The notes below the pieces were generated by a model. The model was not told where the DNA came from and did not search any database. It saw nothing but the letters and a program-made list of their open reading frames with translations. A stretch of 64,000 bases of DNA. It comes from Basidiobolus meristosporus CBS 931.73 (lineage: Eukaryota > Basidiobolomycota > Basidiobolomycetes > Basidiobolales > Basidiobolaceae). Numbering within the stretch: position 1 is the first letter of the stretch; the number at the start of each line of letters is the position of its first letter. Below, in pieces: positions 21,777-31,429 of the stretch. The position numbers and the translations under genes were made by a program. The stretch lies in contig MCFE01000077.1 of NCBI GenBank assembly GCA_002104905.1, forward strand, positions 62,001 to 126,000, in the 5' to 3' direction.

Positions 21777-22925
21777 AAAAGGCCGTTACAAAGTTAAAGC
21801 CCTGTGACTAAGAGGTACTGATCTTGTTGGGACACTGTCCAGAGACCATTGAAAAATAATTGCACCCCAGATTTCACAAAAAACTTGGTCAAAATTTTTC
21901 ATCACCACAATGTATAAGTGGCTTTTGATTGGTTCCCGGCCAATTTGCTCACTTTCTGATCCCAGACTGTTGTGCATCAACATTTAAAACTTAGCCAATT
22001 TTACTCTGTTTGAAAATTTAGTACCCTAACTGATTTTCCCTAACCCAAACATAACAAATCCCAGATACAGTTTATTTTATCCCACCTCAGAATCTATTTT
22101 TAGCTATCACACCTGAACTATTTTAAAATGGTCACTATGTGTTCAACCTATCTGCCAAGCTTTCCCAGGTGATTAGTCATCTGGGATCTATCCAACCACT
22201 GTGCAGTTGCCAAGACATCAGTTGATTGATGATGTAATTTTCATTTATCTTATGCACCTATGGACACCCAAATTGATTTCAATCAATCCAGTCCCTTGGT
22301 GCTTACTAATTCAACTTGATCAGAAAAGTATAAATAAAGTTTACTGAACCTTTTGGTTTAGTGTGTGTCTCAACAAAATTAGGATTCTGTCTCCGCAAAA
22401 ATAAGAATCCAACAATTCTGTTCTAGTTTCTATCCAAGCCTAGTATATCTAGCACTCTAAAGAACACCAAGCCTAGCCTGCCTAGCAAACAAATATTATT
22501 GTCTTTATTGCCAACCCAGCTATATCCAAGACCAATATTAGATCAGAATCTTTCTGCTAATATTTCTGCCACTCTCTGACAATTCTAAGATTCTGCACTT
22601 AATTGTCCCTTTGGTTCAGTTAAACCATTCAAGAATTTTATTACACTTTCTCTTGGATAAAACACAGACACTTTGTTGCCTCCCACATTTGTGTGAATTG
22701 ATTAGCTATTGCCTCTATTTCACACCCCTTACATCATGACTCAACAATTTCTCTTACTTTTCATGCGTACAAATTGATTTATTTCTGTAGAAACTTCAGT
22801 TGTACCTCTATTGCCAAGTGTATTGACCTAAACAAGTCTCTATACCCTACACTAACATTAAGCTCAACCCCACACTCAACAAGTAACTCCATTATAATCC
22901 ACCACCCAATAAGTATTTCTGCTGT
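21777..22925. other. Long non-coding flank of Tnp2 copy B
   Basis: Only 22,650-22,925 has a counterpart (copy C, 16,980-17,277). The rest is AT-rich, with a TATAAATAAAG stretch near 22,330 and no convincing reading frame. It may include another solo LTR, but I could not fix ends. Confidence 0.3.
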
Positions 22926-22931
22926 AATGAT

Positions 22932-24853
22932 CTAATTCCATAACTTTGGTGGGAACCCAACAGCTTTATGCCACTGTTCATTCACTGGTTCCCACACATC
23001 CTGATCTTCAGCCTGCACTGCAAGGTCTAGCTCCTCATCTGCCAGTCTTTGTAATAAATCCTTGAGATATTCCAGTGCGCTTTCTTGAGCACTGCTCTTG
23101 AAGAAGTGCTGCAACCTCTTGGTGTGCCTATTAATGTTCCAAGACTCCACTGAAGGCATTGTGATAATCTTTTGAGCTATTGACATTGTAGCCTTGTCTG
23201 TCAGTGAGATCTCCGCTCTGTCAACAATGCAGGCTGTGGAGACTGTGGATGCTGTGGTAGACAAATTGCCTTTTTCAGTAAACTTATCTACCTAGCTGGA
23301 GTGTAGCTCAACTGCCTGTACTTCCAACTCTTGTGAAAACAGCTGTTTTCTTGTTGGTAATTCTTTTGGCTATGATAGGATTCAGTCTGTTCCTGGCTTG
23401 CGGCGTCAATTGGCAAGAACTGCAGTTTTTTTGCATGCCTCCCTGTCTCAGGCTTGGGTAGACATTTTCCCTTTACCTTTTCCTTTATCACTGCCAGGTC
23501 TTTCACTGCAACTTTGTCTGAGTGCTTCTTGTAAAGAACTACATTTTCTCCTGGATAAATTTGGCTCTGACTCATCTGTTTTGGCCTGTTTGTCCCTTGC
23601 TGGCACTCTTTTGGCAACCGGATGTTTCTTTTCAGCTTGTTCTGAGCTCTCAACCGTAGTTTTGACAGGCTCCTGTAAAAGCAGCGGGATTTTATCACCA
23701 CCAGGTCCTTCACTGCTATTTTGACTGGGTGCTTCTTGAGCGGTACTACGCTTTTTCCTTGATAAATGTTGTGCTGGTGCATCCATGTCTGCCTGCTTGT
23801 CCCTAATTGGTGCTCTTCCAGCTGCCTGGTATCTCTTTGATGCTTGTCTGGAGCTTTTGGCCCTGCTTGTAACAAGCTCTTGAGGAAGCTGCTGGTTTTT
23901 AGCCATGGCACCCTTGTTCTTCTGCCTTTGATAGTTTTGGCTATTCTTAAGATACTCTCTTAGCATACCAATGCTGGCCCAAAATCTGTTTGCCCATTAG
24001 AATGTAGGATAATGCTTATGGAGCAATTCAAGTGCATTCTGCTTAGCCTTAAGCTCCTGATGGTCCCATGGTGTGCCAGCCTTTAGCTAATGGCATGCTG
24101 GACTTCTGACAGCCTCTTGTATATTAGCCCACTCTTTATTATTGCATGCAACAACTTCATAGATCTTCAATGTCTTTTGACTTTTAGGCTTTGGTACAAA
24201 CACCAAATTGTCTCCCTCCCATGCTGTGGTAGGCTTTTCTGTGGGCTTTATCTTTGGGCACTCTTGTTGTGCTTCAAAGACTGTATGGTGTTCCTCTGCT
24301 GTTACATTGGGAAATGGCTCAATTCTTGGCTGTGACATTGAGCCACTTGAGTTCCTTCTTTGCAGCAAAGATACACTTTCTCTACCTGGGATATAGATTG
24401 CTCTACATTCATTATCTACTCCTCCTGTTTCTGGACTACTTCCTGATTTCTCTGAGCCATTGCATCTCTCCTATCAGCCACTGCACTTAATTGCTTCATC
24501 AATGCTTCAGTATGAGCTAACAACATACTTGCTAATATGGGAGGTGGTGATGTTATCATGACCACTTGCTGATCTTCTACTGAGGGTACTGCATTTGCCA
24601 CATTCCCATCTGCCTGAGCATAACAGTCAGCTTGTGGCTCCAAGGAGGTTCTCAATTGTCTACTTGACTGAGAGCCTGAGGAGTCTGCATTATTACCTTC
24701 AATGGGCACACTGTCTGCAGGGCCTTTTTTGGATGTAGCCCTGCTTGTTGCACTGAATATCAAAGCAAGCTGTTGTCCAACCTTTCTTCTGTTGCTGTCA
24801 GCAGTGGAGTTTGGTTGAGAACCAGACAACTTAGCTTTATTTTTTAGCAGCAT
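22932..24853 (-). pseudogene. Tnp2-element accessory gene, copy B
   Basis: This is the best preserved accessory copy. Read on the minus strand: an N-terminal 145-codon block (24,853-24,416) ending in a short coiled-coil-like R-R-D-A-M-A-Q-R-N-Q-E-V-V-Q-K-Q; a middle block (24,368-24,087) with E-W-A-N-I-Q-E-A-V; a Lys/Gln/Ser-rich block (23,966-23,448) containing two ~64-residue tandem repeats (D-K-Q-A-x-x-D, N/H-L-S-R-x-K, Q-E-A, S-E-x-P-G-x-D-K); and a C-terminal block (23,264-22,932) with K-R-L-Q-H-F-F-K and D-V-W-E-P-V-N-E-Q-W. Single stops or frame changes separate the blocks. No database family was recognised. A role in DNA binding, like the second gene of EnSpm elements, is only inference. 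Confidence 0.6.
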
Positions 24854-25090
24854 ATATATGGAAGTGAGTCAAACCAAAGGGGAAATAGTGTTACATGTGC
24901 ATGTGTATGTGGTGCCACAACTTTATTTATAATGCTTACTATGGTGGGTCATCATTGAATCTTACATTCATGTAGGTGCAATGTCTCAAATACAAGACTG
25001 TCTTAAGTTCACATGAGTATTGACCAAAAAGTGATATAATAGCATTACATTGTTGAAGGTCAAACTGTTTGCCCCATAAACAAGACTACT
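24854..25090. promoter_or_regulatory. Divergent intergenic region of Tnp2 element
   Basis: About 240 bases separate the start regions of the accessory gene (minus) and transposase (plus). The same arrangement, with similar sequence, is at about 1,860-2,140 in copy A. It should hold both promoters; no specific box was identified. Confidence 0.4.
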
Positions 25091-26040
25091 TTGACTCAAC
25101 GCCATAGGAGAAGAGAAAAAAGACCATGTGGCTATTGTGGCAGGCCTCTCAGCTATGAATCATGCAGACAGCATAGGAAGTATTACAAGGATCATGGGCA
25201 GTGTTTAGCCACCCAAGTCATATTTGACCATTCATTGGTCATTACTGTACCAACATTATCTTGCCAGCCAGTTAATACTTCTATATTAGCACCTGGCTAT
25301 CTTTGTCACCTTGTGCAAACTGAGTCAGGTGAGTTTGTGATGCCTTTAGGCTCAACTCAGCCTTCTGAATATGGCATGCAGAGTGATAGCGCTGATGGAT
25401 TTTGAGCCTATCTCCCCTAACAACACTACCATATGTGAGCCCAGTCAAATTCCTATATGCAATGAGACAACACCCATTGAAACAAATGCCAAGGATACTT
25501 TATGGAGCCAAGTTAGCCCAGTAATCCATTTACTGGTGAATGATGTAATGTTGTGGCTAGAGAATTGATGCATTTCCACTAATATAACATTGTAGGATTA
25601 TTTGTTCAGAAGCGGATCACCAATGCCAACTTGACGCATGTACAGCTGTTCTGTGAGGAGTTTGGGATGAGATTTGAGTGGCTATACTACAAACATAAAG
25701 CTGAACATGTAGATCTCTGCCGCTACTGTATCCATTCTCTACTCCATCATGCACGGTGTGTGAAGAATATTGGGCCTTGCTTCACCTTTTGGGAGTTTCA
25801 AATGGAGCTGATGTGTGGGGAGATAGGAAGACAAGTCAAGTTGCAGGTACTACCATATCCCTATCTCATCAAGACTATTTCCTTCAAGTCCATCATGGAT
25901 GTGATGAGTTGGCACATGGAGGACAGCTAGGAAAAGTTGGAAAATACTGAGGACAAATGTGCTATGGAGACACCTATGCCTATGGCATTAAGAAGCTAAG
26001 CAGCCCCAATGCATGGGTAATCAGTTAAGTAATGCAAAGT
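25091..26040 (+). pseudogene. Tnp2-like transposase, copy B, core deleted
   Basis: The N-terminal stretch (25,091-25,405) carries C-G-Y-C-G-R-P-L and R-Q-H-R-K-Y-Y-K-D-H-G, a zinc-finger-like CX2C...HX(n)H arrangement typical of the start of fungal Tnp2-type transposases. A second block ends S-P-V-I-H-L-L-V-N-D (25,501-25,568). The next block (25,631-25,930) has S-L-L-H, I-G-P-C-F-T-F-W-E-F and M-E-L-M-C-G, matching the conserved C-terminal part of Tnp2 proteins, where a G-P-x-x-x-W-x-F motif precedes an E-R/C-G motif. Between 25,575 and 25,590 roughly 1 kb of core, present in copies A and C, is missing. Confidence 0.65.
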
Positions 26041-26559
26041 TGAGTTGGGTACAACAAGCAACTAATTTGTATCAGAAAAACTCCACCAAGATATGCCGGA
26101 TTTTTTGTGGTCACAAGCCAACTTCTACACCATTCAATACAGAATCTACACAAACAAAGGCCAGAGTGCACCTATACAGGGGACTAGAATCCAGCTTGGA
26201 GAAGGAGTATATTGTCTAAATACCAAGAAGTTCTTTGCGGATATTCAGGAGGTATTGATAGCAGAAGTGGCAACAACCAAGCATATGTTTGCAAGATGTA
26301 TATGTTACCAGCAGTACAAGGTAAATGGCAACTTTGCAAGTATCACACTAAAAAGCTGTTAAGTTGAGGTGATAGAAGTATGTCAATTGTGGCAGGTGTG
26401 CACATTTGTAGAGGTTAGTAAGCAGGAGGCCATAGTTTTTTTGTTTCAAATTATATATGGAATACCCAAGGTAGTGGTGGGTAAGCAAATAATGCGAGGT
26501 GCTTCTATAGTGGAATATATGAATTGCACAAGGGGCGGTAGAAAAAGGAAATACCATTT

Positions 26560-26961
26560 GGTAAATTGGTACAGTAGCATTATACAGAACCAGTGGTAGG
26601 CTGTCATACTGCCAGCATAATAGCATTAGAGTCTTGCTGTGAGGCTGTCAAAATACCTTCAAGTTTCTTGTCATATAAGGCAATTGGATATCCTGGTCAA
26701 CTGGATCCACTTAAAATAGTTATAGGGCGCTGAAAGACCACAACAATACCATGCAAATATTGTCACAGCACCAATAAAATATTGTCAAGTTTTATCCCTT
26801 TATTTGGCTGTAATATTAGCAAAACACTGTCATGATCTTGTCATAGGATTGTTAGGAGGGTCACTAATTCCAAGTTGCTGTTGTTATGATTTCTCTAAAT
26901 GGGATCTTGACAGCTGATCCAGATTGGATCCACCTTCAGGGCCAAATTATTTTTCATAGGG
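26560..26961. repeat. Tnp2 3' subterminal region and right inverted terminus
   Basis: The region is shared with 9,080-9,478, with 43,300-43,730 (parts), and inverted at 9,479-9,800 and 44,093-44,470. It contains TTGTCAAG/TGTCAAG and TTTGGC motifs repeated around a variable spacer and a GGATCCAATC segment near the end. It ends TTTTCATAGGG. Confidence 0.6.
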
Positions 26962-26989
26962 GCAGGTGCAACTTGATGAGCTGGCATTG

Positions 26990-27973
26990 CCCTTAGCTGA
27001 GTTCAGTGTGATGCCACTTGGTGATGCAACTTGGCCTGCTCCAATGGACTTGTATATAAATGAGCAGTTTGGCAAGTTCTGGTGGTCTTGCTCTAAAGTG
27101 CACATGCTGACCTGACATATGTTGACTCAATGCAGGGGTGTTCTTGTCCAGGGTGTTGGCATAGTTTGAACTGGCATTTGTCAGCACACTGAAGTTGCAA
27201 GGGATAGTAAGGAATCCAGCAAGACATGCTGGTGCCATCCCAATGCTGTTGTTTGTGGGCTGTATTCATCCTCTTGAAGTTCACCTTTGGATTCCCCAGG
27301 GTACTCACTTACCCTCTGTCTGACACTTTGGAACTGCTGCCTGGATGAGTCTTGTGTATATTGCTCTTGGAAGCCACTTAGCTCTACTATTATATCATGT
27401 AGTACATTAGTCATTTCAGGCTAAAACTCATTGAAATGTCTTTGGTTCCCAAAGTTGAGGCACAAATGGATGTGTCCAGGCCATACTGAACATATTGCAT
27501 GCAAAATTGTTCCCATGCAGCTTCCTCACCAAATCCCCTCACTCTTGCTTATTCTTGATTTCAACACTTGTCTTGTTGTATATCTTCTTACATACATCCA
27601 CTGGCATCTTAATGTAAAGCTCATGCCACAGCTTTCTACTCAGGTTCTTCTATCTCTGTCAACTCTCTGGGGTATCTAGTTCTGCTATATTAATGAGTAG
27701 TGCCCAAATATCTGTATGAAGGCTCATCATAGATACTTGGGTCATACTAAAATCATTTGGTAAGAACTCAAATGGAACCAGCATCAATTTCTCCAATCCA
27801 GACCATGCTTTTGGGCTGGGGATAGGTTTTTTGTGGGTTGTACTCAAGATGAGTTGAGACTTGGTATAGGGACCATAGTGACAAATTTGGATACTTTTAC
27901 AGTAGTGTATTGGGATCAACTTGGTCTTATATGATATATATATGAGAAGCAATGTGATTGTTGAATTTTCCAT
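26990..27973 (-). pseudogene. Harbinger accessory gene (copy 2)
   Basis: Minus-strand stretches 27,973-27,659, 27,414-27,181 and 27,308-26,993 correspond to those of copy 1. Motifs are F-L-P-N-D-F-S-M-T-Q-V-S-M, S-L-H-T-D-I-W-A-L-L, Q-E-Q-Y-T-Q-D-S-S-R-Q-Q-F-Q-S and a P-G-E-S-K-G-E-L-Q acidic stretch. The gene then ran across the later Tnp2 insertion site into 21,745-21,540. The conserved protein pattern, despite DNA divergence, indicates past selection. Function is unknown; the usual Harbinger partner is a Myb-like protein. Confidence 0.5.
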
Positions 27974-28263
27974 ATATTATATATGATGCATCTTGGATTG
28001 CCTTGACACAGATTGCATCACATCAGTTGCAGATCTCCTATTTGATTATAGACTTGTGACTAAAGCATCAATAAAAATACTAAGTCATTGTTTGAGGATG
28101 ATTTTTGCAACAAAATGATGGGATACATGGCAATCAATGGAGATTTAATAACCGTGCATGGAAAATCAAACAAATAAAGCCAATTGCACTAAATCAATTC
28201 AGATCACCTTGGCTCAATCACCTATGAATTTTAATATGACTTACTCCTCTGAATGATCTTTTC

Positions 28264-28980
28264 TTGTCAATCCCATCACTCCCACTGGATTTCCTTTTGA
28301 CACACCAGAAGAGATCTATACCAAGTACTGTGGACCATATTCCCCAATCTTCTCAAGGAGACCCCTTGTTAAGCTTCTTGGCTATTACAAGAATTACTAT
28401 CCCACAAGGTTTCATCCCACCATCCAGGGCAACAAAAGTCCTAGAAGCTTTTATTTCCAGCTGACAGAATTGGAGAACCACCTTGCAGAGGGTATGAATG
28501 ACTTAGAGCAAGCTTGGAATACTAGATTCAGAAGCTCCAGTAAACTTCCACATCCCAGAGTGTTCAGCAACAGGCTCCATATCCGGACTCTTTTGAATAC
28601 TTTCCCAGTCAGGATTAACAGACCTTCTTGAGGGCAGAGGCACTTTTATTCTGGCAAGTACAAGGCACACAGTGTGAAGTTTCAAGCTCTGTCTGACTTT
28701 GAGGGTAACATCATCTGGTTTAGTGAGCCATTTGCTGGAAGTAAGCATGGCAATGCACCCTGGGTAGAGATTCATCCAGAAATCAGTAGAGGGGGGAAAT
28801 ATATGGCAGACTCAGCTTAGATGTGAGAGGATTGTCAGATTAGGATGCAATACTGCCAATGGGAAGCCAAGGAATGGTGTGCTTAGCAGGAAGCAGAAGC
28901 TCTGCAATGAGATATTTAATCATTTCAGAGTGAGAGTTGAGCATACACTTGGATATCTGAAGAGATTCAGCATATTGGCT
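28264..28980 (+). pseudogene. Harbinger-like (DDE_Tnp_4) transposase, copy 2
   Basis: The plus strand reads T-R-F-H-P-T-I-Q-G-N, L-P-H-P-R-V-F, N-T-F-P-V-R-I-N-R-P (first catalytic region; the Asp seen in copy 1 is Asn here), a stop, then H-F-Y-S-G-K-Y-K-A-H, L-S-D-F-E-G-N-I-I, E-P-F-A-G-S-K-H and K-Y-M-A-D-S-A. These match the Y-S-G-K-x-K-x-H, D-x-x-G-x-I and G-S-x-H-D blocks of DDE_Tnp_4 (HARBI1-like) transposases. The E-H-x-x-G-x-L-K-R-F end block is at 28,930-28,975. There are at least two frame defects and truncation at 28,980. Confidence 0.7.
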
Positions 28981-29070
28981 GGGTTAATCAAAACTAAGCA
29001 AAATTAGATCTAATTCACTCAGATTGGTGTGGAACTATGCAAAATTTGTCTGTAGGCAGGATCAAGTATT
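28981..29070 (+). pseudogene. Old Copia (copia-0) integrase fragment
   Basis: Ninety bases match 30,971-31,065 of copia-1 (T-K-x-K-L-D-L-I-H-S-D-L-C-G region of integrase). It is the leftmost piece of an older Copia in which the younger Copia copies nested. Other pieces are at 33,881-34,998 and 42,475-43,287. Confidence 0.7.
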
Positions 29071-29200
29071 TGTTGTAAAAATTTGTATTTCCACCTAAAT
29101 ATTCCCCTAACTTAGTCACTTAGATCATTACCTTCATATCCTAGCAAATACTGACCAAATTCCTTGTTGGGATTTACTTAGAATGTTTTCACCAAAACAC
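29071..29200 (+). repeat. Truncated Copia LTR in tandem with the copia-1 5' LTR
   Basis: The first 130 bases of the Copia LTR (TGTTGTAAAAATTTG...) end at ACCAAAACAC and are directly followed by a full LTR at 29,201. It may record an earlier insertion or slippage during LTR synthesis. Confidence 0.75.
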
Positions 29201-29549
29201 TATTGTAAAAATTTGTATTTCCACCTAAATATTCACCTAACTTAGTCACTTAGATCATCACCTTCAAATCCTAGATAATACTGACCAAATTCCTTGTTGG
29301 GATTTACTTAGAATATTTTCACCAAAATACCAGGTGCCCAGAACATGAAAATTCTCAAAGTTGTCCAAACAGCCCCAAACTTTGCACAGATGTTCTTGGG
29401 ACCTTCCTTAACCTATTCTATGTGTTTGTAATGCCAAGACCATGTAAAAGTATAAATACTACTTTTACGTACAATAAATCATTAAGTGAAAACCACATAA
29501 TCTACTTGTTCTCCCGATCACTTCCAATATCTCCAAGACTCTTACAACA
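29201..29549 (+). repeat. Copia-1 5' LTR
   Basis: The LTR is 349 bp. It begins TATTGTAAAA (the 3' LTR has TGTTGTAAG) and ends CTCTTACAACA. A TATAAATA box lies at about 29,451 and an AATAAA signal at about 29,472. Confidence 0.85.
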
Positions 29550-29561
29550 GGTTATGAGCCC
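29550..29561 (+). promoter_or_regulatory. Copia primer-binding site, initiator-tRNA half-molecule type
   Basis: GGTTATGAGCCC follows the LTR directly and is the exact complement of GGGCUCAUAACC, the anticodon stem-loop of eukaryotic initiator tRNA-Met. Copia of Drosophila and Ty5 of yeast prime from such an internal tRNA fragment. The ATG within this site (29,553) is also the likely gag start. Confidence 0.7.
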
Positions 29562-31429
29562 CAAGCTGTCACTCTCTGCAATTTCTACTACTGCTATTAC
29601 TGGAATTTTTCTCTCTGCAGAAAAGTTGGATAGATCTAACTACCAAGTGTGGAAGGTCAAGATGAAGATGCTGCTACAAGAAAGAGGCCTTTGGGATATT
29701 GTCATGGGAGAAGAAAGCCCTCCTAAAAATGTGGGAGAAGAAGCCTTAAAGTACCAGAAGAAAGAACAAAGTGCCTTTAAATGCATTTGCCTCAATGTCA
29801 AGGACAAATTGTTAATTCAATGCTCAAGAGCAAAAACAGCAAAGAATGCCTGGAAAGCATTAGAGGACACCTACCAGTCATGTTCAGCTGCCAAGAAAAT
29901 GTATCTGAGACAGAAATTCCTTACTACAAAGATGCTGCCAGGAGAAGAAATGAAAAATCTAATTAACAGAATTACCCTACCGGTAGATGAGATGGAATTT
30001 GTGGGCGTACCAACTACTGATGAGGATGTAATAGTTACCATCCTGAATAGCCTAACTGCCAAGTTTCAGGGCCTTGTATCAGCCCTAGAGTCCAGAACTG
30101 AAGATTTGACCTTAAATTACATATATGGAAGGCTCCTGGATGAAGAATTAAGAAAATCAAGCGCCAATAAGAAGGAAGAAGAAAATGCTTTAATAAGCAA
30201 TGATAACCAACAAAGGAGGTACCCAAGACCCTACAAAGGCAACAGCAACCTATCTTGCAACTACTGCAAAAGGAAAGGACACACATCAGACCAGTGTCTC
30301 AAAAAGAGAGATTATCAGCAAAAGAAGCCTGAATATGGAAATGCTGCAACAAATGAAGATAGACTATTCATTTCTGCACTAAATATGACCACAAACAAGG
30401 ATTCTCAGACATGGTATATTGACTCTGGAGCTTCTCAACACTTCACACCAAAAAGAACTTTTACCCAATATCAAGAAATTCCAATTAAGAAGGTTTTCAT
30501 GGGTGACAACAGAACACTTGATGCAGTGGGAGAAGGAACTATCCAAGTAAACCTAAGAGGCAGTGCAGAAAGCCATACACTGACCTTTAAAGAAGTACTC
30601 TATGTACCAGAAATAGCCAAGAACCTACTCTCTGTAAGCAAGGCCATAGCAGAAGGACTCAGTTTCAGTTTTGACAATTCTGGATGCAGGATCACTGATC
30701 AAAATGGTGCCCATATTGCTTTGGGCATCAGAGATCAGAATCTATACAAGTTGACTTATATTCCATCATATTTGGAAGCCATTATAAGTAACTTAAGTGA
30801 AGAAACACCAATGCTTTGGCACAGGAGATTTGGACACATCAATTTTGATTATTTGCGTAAAATGATCAAAGATCAGCTAATTTCTGGAGTGAAAATTGAT
30901 CCCCCAGCTAATTTGGAGCACTGTGAAGCCTGCATATATGGGAAACAAGCCAGACAACCGTTCAAGAGCTCTGGGTTAATTAAAACTAAGAAAAAATTAG
31001 ATCTAATTCACTCAGATCTGTGTGGACCTATGCAAAATTTATCCTTAGGCGGGATGAAGTATTTAATCACTTTTATTGATGATTATACAAGATACACATG
31101 GGTCTACTTCATGGAGAAGATGGAAGAAGCTCTGTCTAAGCTCAGGGAGTTTAAAGCCATGGTTGAGAGAGAAACTGGTGAAAAACCAAGAAAATATGCT
31201 CTGCAATGGTGGAGAATATACCTCAAAACTCTTCATCCACTTCTGCAAAATTCATGGGATAAAGCAAGAGACTACTGTACCATACTCCCCACAGCAAAAT
31301 GGAGTAGCAGAACAAGCTAACAGATCAATAATTGATATGGCAAGATCTATGATCCATGATCAAAAATTATCCTATGATTTTTGGGCGGAATCAGTTGCCA
31401 CTGCTGTATACCTTAAAAATAGGAGTTAG
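29553..31429 (+). pseudogene. Copia-1 gag-protease-integrase
   Basis: The likely start is the ATG inside the primer site; the frame is also open upstream into the LTR. Domains in order: gag (UBN2/DUF4219-like, N-Y-x-V-W-K-V-K-M near residue 30); zinc knuckle C-N-Y-C-K-R-K-G-H-T-S-D-Q-C (30,260-30,300); aspartic protease D-S-G-A-S (30,421-30,435); GAG-pre-integrase with H-R-R-F-G-H...C-E-A-C zinc site (30,820-30,945); and integrase core with F-I-D-D-Y-T-R (31,074-31,094). Near 31,195 a frameshift replaces the expected S-D-N-G-G-E-Y, removing the second catalytic Asp. The frame recovers in another phase (P-Y-S-P-Q-Q-N-G-V-A-E, third catalytic residue) and meets a stop at 31,427. Confidence 0.85.

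Larger units (their letters stand above)
21746..26961. mobile_element. Tnp2/EnSpm-like DNA transposon, copy B (both ends present)
   Basis: The element starts CCCTATGAAAA (21,746) and ends TTTTCATAGGG (26,961), perfect 11-bp inverted termini. It is flanked by GCA on both sides (21,743-21,745; 26,962-26,964). Removing it plus one GCA restores Harbinger sequence collinear with copy 1 (ATGGCATATGCA joined to GGTGCAACTTGATG). A 3-bp duplication fits EnSpm/CACTA-type elements. It is 5,216 bp long, with an accessory gene (minus) and transposase (plus) transcribed divergently. The catalytic core of the transposase is deleted, so this copy is not autonomous. Confidence 0.85.
26962..28980. mobile_element. 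Harbinger copy 2, right part
   Basis: This is the continuation of the element interrupted at 21,745. It holds the accessory gene on the minus strand (27,973-26,990) and the transposase on the plus strand (28,264-28,980). The right end is cut at 28,980, inside the transposase (after the codons for F-S-I-L), where a Copia fragment begins. Confidence 0.65.

Noticed and set aside
29071-29330. Tandem ~130-bp repeat first read as a possible CRISPR-like or satellite array
   Set aside because: It is only a truncated Copia LTR followed by a complete one; there are two units and no spacers.
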